DNA from: Schizochytrium sp. CCTCC M209059
Lineage: Eukaryota; Sar; Bigyra; Thraustochytrida; Thraustochytriidae
DNA length: 64,000 bases
Assembly (NCBI GenBank): GCA_000818945.1
Contig: JTFK01001288.1
Span: 1-64,000, forward strand
Direction of reading: 5' to 3'
Shown here: positions 59,323-64,000 of the stretch, in pieces
Layout: every line of letters begins with the position of its first letter
Position numbering within the stretch: position 1 is the first letter of the stretch
Translations under genes and position numbers: made by a program
The notes under the pieces: generated by a model
The model's input: the letters and a program-made list of their open reading frames with translations, nothing else
The model's database searches: none
What the model was told of the DNA's origin: nothing

Positions 59323-59485
59323 CGGCGGCAACAGCATGAACTCCCTGGCGTGCTGCCGCCTCGCGCTCCGCAGCGATGGCTTCTGCGCGAGCAGCAATGC
59401 GCGCGAATCGTTCAGCCTCGGCCTGCTCCTCGGGGCTTAGCTCGCGTTGAGCTCCTGGCGCAGCGGCCTCTTCTGGCCCTGGCAT
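57434..59485 (-). CDS. DDX23: DEAD-box RNA helicase DDX23/Prp28 (U5 snRNP)
   Basis: 683 residues from Met at 59485; an in-frame ATG at 59551 would add 22 unconserved residues. The N-terminus is charged, with poly-Gln and Lys/Glu-rich stretches (KKAKKDKKHKKKKDKEKKKR). The Prp28 signature HWSEKTLEEMTDRDWRIVRE, then DHDIYTKGSTVPNPARSW, precedes the core. Helicase motifs are complete: RPSPIQMQAIP (Q), AETGSGKT (I), PTRELAQQ (Ia), TPGR (Ib), DEAD (II), SAT (III), IVFANSK (IV), ATDVAGRGLDI (V), HRIGRTGR (VI). Prp28 displaces U1 from the 5' splice site as the tri-snRNP joins. Single exon. Confidence 0.95.
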
Positions 59486-60071
59486 CGTGTAAATACTTAG
59501 AGTTGATTCGAGGTTTGGGATTTGTGTGTCAAGGTGGTGACCGGTGACCATTCGCCGAGGGTGATGAGGGATCGATCATTCGGCAGGGCATTGTCTCATA
59601 AAAAGGCTCGTCTCTCGCAGTAGCCTCGCACGAGTAGCAGCAAAATCGATGGCAACGCAAAAGGGGAGGTTATGATCTTAATGAATAACGAAGACGGGCA
59701 AGTTTGCTTGCATTTTCTGTTGTGATAAATGAACGCTCTTGGGGAACAAGTAAGCGAGCAAGCAAGCAAGATAAGCGAGCAAGCAAGCAAATCGAGCAGG
59801 CACGACGAAAGAAACGTGACAGTCGGTCGAGCATATATTATTTAAAAAAAAACGATTTTTTGCCTTGGTGATTTTACGATGATGCGCGTCGAAGAAAGAT
59901 TTCGCTCTCGCTCGCCTGAAGACGGACGTGACGGACAAACACAAACACACATACACACGATGCCCGATGGGCAAGGCGGCTACAGCGTCTATCGAACCGA
60001 CCGTCAATCAGCTGGGCGAGCAGGCAGGCAGTCTTCCCCCATTCGAGAAGAAAAAAAGGAAGGAAAGGAGC
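59486..60071. other. upstream region of DDX23
   Basis: 586 bases between the DDX23 start and the stop of the next minus-strand gene. Contains interrupted CAAG repeats at about 59752-59790 and an A/T-rich stretch near 59833-59860. No gene is supported. Confidence 0.5.
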
Positions 60072-60803
60072 CTATGTGGAGGCAATGGAGGGAGCGCTGT
60101 GCTTGAGCGGTTTAGAAGCATTCTTCGAAACCTGGTGTGAACGCTGAGACTTGAAAGAACAGGAGACGCGGCTAGGTTGCTGTGGTAGCTTTTTGGCTTG
60201 GCTGCCAATGTGGGCTGCAGCACCGCCAGAGCTCGCGCCGCTGACGCGCAAATGCTTCCGATTTTCGGCCTCAAGGGCGCGTTCCTGCTCGAGAAGTTGC
60301 TCAAAGATGGTAGGTTGTACCTCTTGCCAGATTTGCTCCTTTTCTTCGGCAAGACGCTGCTGTTCGAGGCGCAGGATACGCTCGCGGTCATCAGCATCCT
60401 TGAGAGCCGGCTCCGGGAGCAAGCCAAAACGCTCGGTGATGCCATTGAGGCGGTTCTTTACCTCGGCATCGAGCACAGGAGACTTGCCCTGGAGAACGTA
60501 GGCGATCTCGGAGGTGCGAAAGAGCTTCTCCATGTCCTTGGCAAGGATGGAAGCAACGTGTTGCTGGTGTTCGTCGAGCTGGTCGAGTTGACCGAAGCGG
60601 GGCTTGCGGTTCTTGTCGCCAGGAACAAAGAGGGTAAATGAGCTGGGGCAGGGTTTGGCGCTTGCGCGGACGGATTTTACCGATTGGATCCAGCCCTCAG
60701 GGGCCATCATAACTCGGAAAATCCCGCGCTTTCCAACACGGACGGGGACCATAAGCGACGCCAAACTTTCGTCGTAGAGCTTTTGGGCGGCTGTCCGGTT
60801 CAT
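60072..60803 (-). CDS. unrecognised coiled-coil protein
   Basis: 243 residues from the first ATG at 60803 (the frame is open further through a TTG). Residues 1-60 look folded (LMVPVRVGKRGIFRVMMAPEG, then WIQSVKS); residues 85-200 are highly charged helix with heptad character (REERILRLEQQRLAEEKEQI-like, ILAKDMEKLF). The Ser/Lys-rich C-terminus is basic. I do not recognise the family. Codon use and single-exon layout match neighbours, and the protein lacks the low-complexity look of spurious frames. Same strand as DDX23 but with nearly 600 bases between, so co-transcription is unlikely. Confidence 0.68.
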   Translation of the reverse strand: MNRTAAQKLYDESLASLMVPVRVGKRGIFRVMMAPEGWIQSVKSVRASAKPCPSSFTLFVPGDKNRKPRFGQLDQLDEHQQHVASILAKDMEKLFRTSEIAYVLQGKSPVLDAEVKNRLNGITERFGLLPEPALKDADDRERILRLEQQRLAEEKEQIWQEVQPTIFEQLLEQERALEAENRKHLRVSGASSGGAAAHIGSQAKKLPQQPSRVSCSFKSQRSHQVSKNASKPLKHSAPSIAST

Positions 60804-61041
60804 CGTGGGCGGAAAAGTAAAGTGAGGTGAGAAAGGAAACGTGGGCGAGCGCAAGAAAGGCGCGCTGACGCCGCAGGATATGTATGTACGGGCGGTCGGG
60901 AGGGACGCGCGGGGTGGTGAAAGGTAATCCAGCGAGGCGTCACTCGAGGTCGTCGAGTCCTAAGAGTTGTAGAATGTGGGCTAGAAGTTGGGGAAAGAAG
61001 GAGAGACGAGCGAGGACGACGAGGATGACGGGCGCGGAGAC

Positions 61042-61069
61042 GCCGGAGATTGCTTTAATGCAATCTCCG
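61042..61069. repeat. perfect 11-bp inverted repeat
   Basis: CCGGAGATTGC and GCAATCTCCGG with loop TTTAAT. It lies about 240 bases upstream of the coiled-coil gene start. Confidence 0.85.
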
Positions 61070-61418
61070 GACACTTAGTTCCTCATTTTGCCGGGCCGTT
61101 CGTAATAACTTTATCGCTTGCAGAGAGTAGAAAGAATGTTGCGGTGCTCGCGGCTTGCGCCGCAAGCAGTCGGAGGAGAAGGAGGCCCGGTCCTCGGGCC
61201 CTTTTTAAAAAAAGGAAAGGAAAGGGAAAGGAAAGGGGGCGTCCAGCTATACCTACCTCTTGCGCGTCTCCAGGACTAGAACCAGGGCCTGAACCAACCT
61301 TTACGCTCCGCCCCGCTCCGCACCGTTCTGACGCGAGCGCAGGCAGTCTGGGCAAGCTTCAATAGCACCCCCAGGGGGAGAGAGAAGAGGTCGCGTCACC
61401 TCAGGCCGTCTCCGCCTT

Positions 61419-61421
<3 letters not shown>

Positions 61422-61464
<43 letters not shown>

Positions 61465-61485
61465 AGGAAGACGCCAACGAAGGCA

Positions 61486-61531
<46 letters not shown>

Positions 61532-61541
61532 GGCGCGGGCG
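61422..61541. repeat. (GAC)n followed by (GGGCGC)n
   Basis: About eleven GAC units at 61422-61455, then after 33 bases about eight GGGCGC hexamers (61489-61541) with one CAGGCG variant. Both fall in non-coding sequence. Confidence 0.88.
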
Positions 61542-63095
61542 GCGTGCGGCGAGCGAACGAGCGACGCGGCGGCGCGACTCGGTTCTGTCTCGCGTGCGGG
61601 CGACCACAACGTAAGGAAAAAGTCGAAACGCCGTCCCCCCCTTGTGTGCATGAACGTCGGAGGAACGGAAAGAACGCGCGCGCGTGCCGATAAGTCTCTT
61701 TTCCAAGGCTCCGAAAAAGGGCTAATAAACGGGAAAAACTTTAACAATTTAAAAAAACGAAATAACCGACTGAAAACCGAAATGACCGACTCGGACTGTT
61801 TGAAAACGGCGCGAAAAGGCGCCGAAAGAAGCGAGGCGTCAAAGTAAAGCACCATGAAGAAAGAGATCAAGACAAAGAGGTCTTTGACTGTGACTGTATA
61901 GTAGTAAGCTTGAAAATGCAGGCTTTTGACTATTCTTAAGACGAAAGTAGAGACCCATGCACGTATTATACAAGCATTACTACTAACGACACAGATTGTA
62001 TGATTTCTACGTCGCAAAGGCTCAATTTTAATCTAGTCTTGCGGATTTAATTGATCCCTCTATAACTTCAAACTTAAAGAAGTCGTGCGCTCATGCTCGT
62101 GCTCGTATTCGTGCGTTTGCTAGTGCGTGTTTTCATTTCTCCTCGTCTTCCACCGTGGCGAGGAAAGCACTGATGGAAAACAAAGTGCGAAAGCAACGAC
62201 GCACTTCTTGTCTACAAAGGCTTCGTCGGCATCGGCATAGTTTTGCGACATCCTTTGCGAAAATCTCCAATAGTATCGTAGCGAGTTCCTGCGCCGTCTC
62301 CACCAGCTGCGCTGCAGACGACGAGCGCTGTCGATCACAGGGCAAACATAACAAAACCGTGCACGATAATATAAGAAGCCCCCGGCGTAATCGTGAGTAG
62401 TGGAGAGTGGGAACTGGTCTGCCCCGCAGTCAATATTATCCTCAAAAGAATCGTACAGTGATACCAGAGGTTGCCGCAATCCCTTTGTACTCAGTGGAGA
62501 CGCTGTCCACAGCTCGCTTTACTGTGGACGTACCTCCGGCCTGCTCCTTTTGCTTTTTTCACGATGCGCACGCCCAAGCAGCGAACGTTTTCTTCTTCAT
62601 CTTCTTCTTCTCTATCATCACTGTCATCTTCACAACAACGATGGAGAAGAACGATCGACAGCGATCGTCAGCCAAGAAGAACGTTGACGAAAAGAGGGCG
62701 GCAGGCTAGCAAACGTACATTCAACTTAGCTTAGCTCGCGCGGCCACTTCTTATCTTCCCTCGCTCGCTCGTGACTGCCGTTCAACCGTCGCTTCCGTCC
62801 GTGCTGTCTGCTCTGCTGATTAGTAGTAGCAGATCCCTCCCTCGCCTTCTTCGCGCTCTGCGCCGAGACGAGCGGCCTTCTCCGGCACTGGCCCTGGTGG
62901 CAGGCAGGGAAGGAGCGCCTTTCCTGGCGCGCGCCTCCTCGTCTTCTCTTTCCCTCGCTCGCTGCCGAGCGGCCATCTGTGGGATCACGGTGCCCGCAGC
63001 CCCGGCTTGCGCGCCGCCTCCCGGGAGGCGCGGAGCGTCCAGTGGCGTCCGCGAGGGCGGCAAGGGCGACCGTCACTGGGGGTGCGGGGGGGGTG

Positions 63096-63157
63096 CGGGA
63101 AAGAGGGAAAGAGGGAAAGAGGGAAAGAGGGAAAGAGGGAAAGAGGGAAAGAGGGAG
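63096..63157. repeat. (GGGAAAGA)n octanucleotide repeat
   Basis: Seven near-perfect tandem GGGAAAGA units on the plus strand, entirely purine. Confidence 0.9.
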
Positions 63158-63256
63158 GGCGGATGCGTGCACGCGCTCCGGGGGCCGCACGCACGCGCTC
63201 GGGGGGGGGGCGTGCGCCCGGTCTTCGTGGTTGTGTAGAGCGCGGCGACACGTGCC

Positions 63257-63318
63257 GGCGCAAGTGGAGAATCCGGGATAGGCGACTGTGGCCGGCGCGG
63301 CGCAAGTGGAGTATCGGG
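63257..63318 (+). promoter_or_regulatory. tandem GCAAGTGGAG elements upstream of the last gene
   Basis: GGCGCAAGTGGAGAATCCGG (from 63257) and GGCGCAAGTGGAGTATCGGG (from 63298) are direct repeats 41 bases apart, about 530 bases before the ATG at 63830. These are the clearest copies of the element found in the window. Confidence 0.45.
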
Positions 63319-63528
63319 CAGGGGTTGCTCTCTCTGGCAGTGAGTAGTCAGTCCCCTGAGGAAGGAAAGGCAGAGAGCGCGGTACAGCACAACAGAACAG
63401 AGCGCGGCGGGCGAGCGAGCGAGCAAAGCCCGAAAGGACCCGCGCACGCAGACAGAAACGCAGCAAGCAGGCAGGCAGGCAGGCAGACACGCGCAAGGGT
63501 GAGGAGAGAGCGAAGTAAGTGAGCGGAG

Positions 63529-63567
<39 letters not shown>

Positions 63568-63713
63568 GCGCGAGCGTGGCGAGGCCGGCCTGGCAGCCGC
63601 GCAAGCGCGAGCGAGCGAGCCGGCGGGCGAGAGTCCAGTCCAGAGATCTAGCGAATCAGACATTCACAGCAGGACCTACCTGGCCAGCTTTTGCTAGCTA
63701 CGTACCATACCTC

Positions 63714-63757
63714 GCGCACGCACGCACGCACGCACGCTCGCACGCACGCACGCACGC
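63714..63757. repeat. (ACGC)n tetranucleotide repeat
   Basis: About eleven ACGC/GCAC units with one CTCG interruption, some 70 bases upstream of the final ATG. Confidence 0.9.
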
Positions 63758-63829
63758 GACCGACAGAGTAGACCGATTGACTGACGGAGTGATTGGCCTG
63801 CACGCGCAGAAACTAAACAGACAGAGACA

Positions 63830-64000
63830 ATGGCGGCTGTACTGAGGCGAGTGAGCATGCGGGGCGCCAAGCCCAAGGAGTCCGCGGCGCACAAGGCCTT
63901 CAAGGAGGACCTTGACCCCGCGGCGATCGCGTACTTTAACGAGGTGGCCCAGAGGCCCTTTGCGGACCAGGCGATTGCCTTCCTCAACGCGTACTGGGAG
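63830..64000 (+). CDS. partial unrecognised protein, runs off the window end
   Basis: 57 codons from ATG 63830 to the edge with no stop. It begins MAAVLRRVSMRGAKPKESAA and continues helical and acidic (FKEDLDPAAIAYFNEV, then ADQAIAFLNAYWE). Composition is that of a real protein, with C/G-ending codons as in well-expressed neighbours. I do not recognise the family from this fragment. Confidence 0.65.
   Translation, partial: MAAVLRRVSMRGAKPKESAAHKAFKEDLDPAAIAYFNEVAQRPFADQAIAFLNAYWE

Larger units (their letters stand above)
60804..63829. other. 3.0-kb repeat-rich region upstream of the last gene
   Basis: No convincing gene. A small minus-strand frame at about 62133-62354 (LVETAQELATILLEIFAKDV) has helical protein character and might be an exon of an unseen gene; confidence is low. 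Repeats: hairpin 61042-61069, (GAC)n 61422-61455, (GGGCGC)n 61489-61541, (GGGAAAGA)n 63096-63157, (GGCA)n 63463-63486, (AGC)n 63531-63566, (ACGC)n 63714-63757. GCAAGTGG elements lie at 63258 and 63299. Confidence 0.55.

Noticed and set aside
57434..60803. DDX23 and the coiled-coil gene as one operon-like unit
   Set aside because: They are separated by about 590 bases with their own A/T-rich flanks, and the organism is a eukaryote.
61270..61300. GGTTCTAG word on the minus strand suggesting a second tRNA
   Set aside because: The would-be T-stem halves are identical rather than complementary and no cloverleaf follows.
61301..62017. 238-codon minus-strand open frame
   Set aside because: Built on (GAC)n and (GGGCGC)n repeats giving Arg runs; no protein-like region of any length.

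Overview
The window is nuclear DNA of a GC-rich, intron-poor protist. The gene content is entirely eukaryotic: TAF13, the spliceosomal helicase DDX23/Prp28, an EB1 microtubule protein, a kinesin-like protein, carnosine N-methyltransferase and a tRNA-Leu with a long variable arm. Genes are mostly single-exon, with very few short GT-AG introns, and lie on both strands. Long intergenic stretches are filled with microsatellites. A thraustochytrid (Labyrinthulomycetes, stramenopiles) fits best, but that is inference from style and content, not a database match. No prokaryotic operons, CRISPR arrays, insertion sequences or viral genes were seen.

Layout. 1-1.2 kb: a mitochondrial 2-keto-4-pentenoate hydratase (FAH superfamily). 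1.2-5.3 kb: a repeat-rich upstream region. 5.3-8.3 kb: a large protein with a novel N-terminal domain and C-terminal EF-hands. 8.8-9.5 kb: TAF13 (minus). 12.0-13.6 kb: S-adenosylmethionine synthetase with one intron. 14.2-19.5 kb: three minus-strand genes (TLC-domain membrane protein, EB1, flavin monooxygenase). 20.3-21.7 kb: CARNMT1. 22-25 kb: two unrecognised proteins from a divergent promoter. 25.4-29.8 kb: a Patched/Dispatched-like RND transporter fused to a Notum/pectinacetylesterase-like hydrolase.

The most striking block is 30.7-37.1 kb. One 1123-residue protein combines a 2H phosphodiesterase, a TPR-like segment, two RNA ligase domains, a HAD phosphatase and a P-loop polynucleotide kinase. 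This is a complete set for healing and sealing broken RNA. A second gene nearby carries only the kinase module. A divergent kinesin-like gene lies between them and shares a 222-bp divergent promoter with the satellite kinase.

37-40.5 kb: a COQ10/START protein fused to EF-hands, an IFI6/IFI27-like membrane protein, and the first of two small paralogous genes. The second small paralogue is at 44 kb and diverges from the first across a 3.5-kb spacer. 44.5-50.4 kb: a tandem pair of SLC12 cation-chloride cotransporters. 52.8-56.3 kb: a PA14/fibro-slime plus lectin-like type I membrane protein. 56.7 kb: tRNA-Leu(CAA), followed by a diverged ~200-bp tandem repeat. 57.4-60.8 kb: DDX23 and an unrecognised coiled-coil protein. 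A gene enters at 63.83 kb and runs off the end.

The recurring non-coding theme is a GCAAGTGGAGAAT-like element, in both orientations, upstream of at least four genes, including both small paralogues. Tetra- to hexanucleotide repeats are concentrated in upstream regions.
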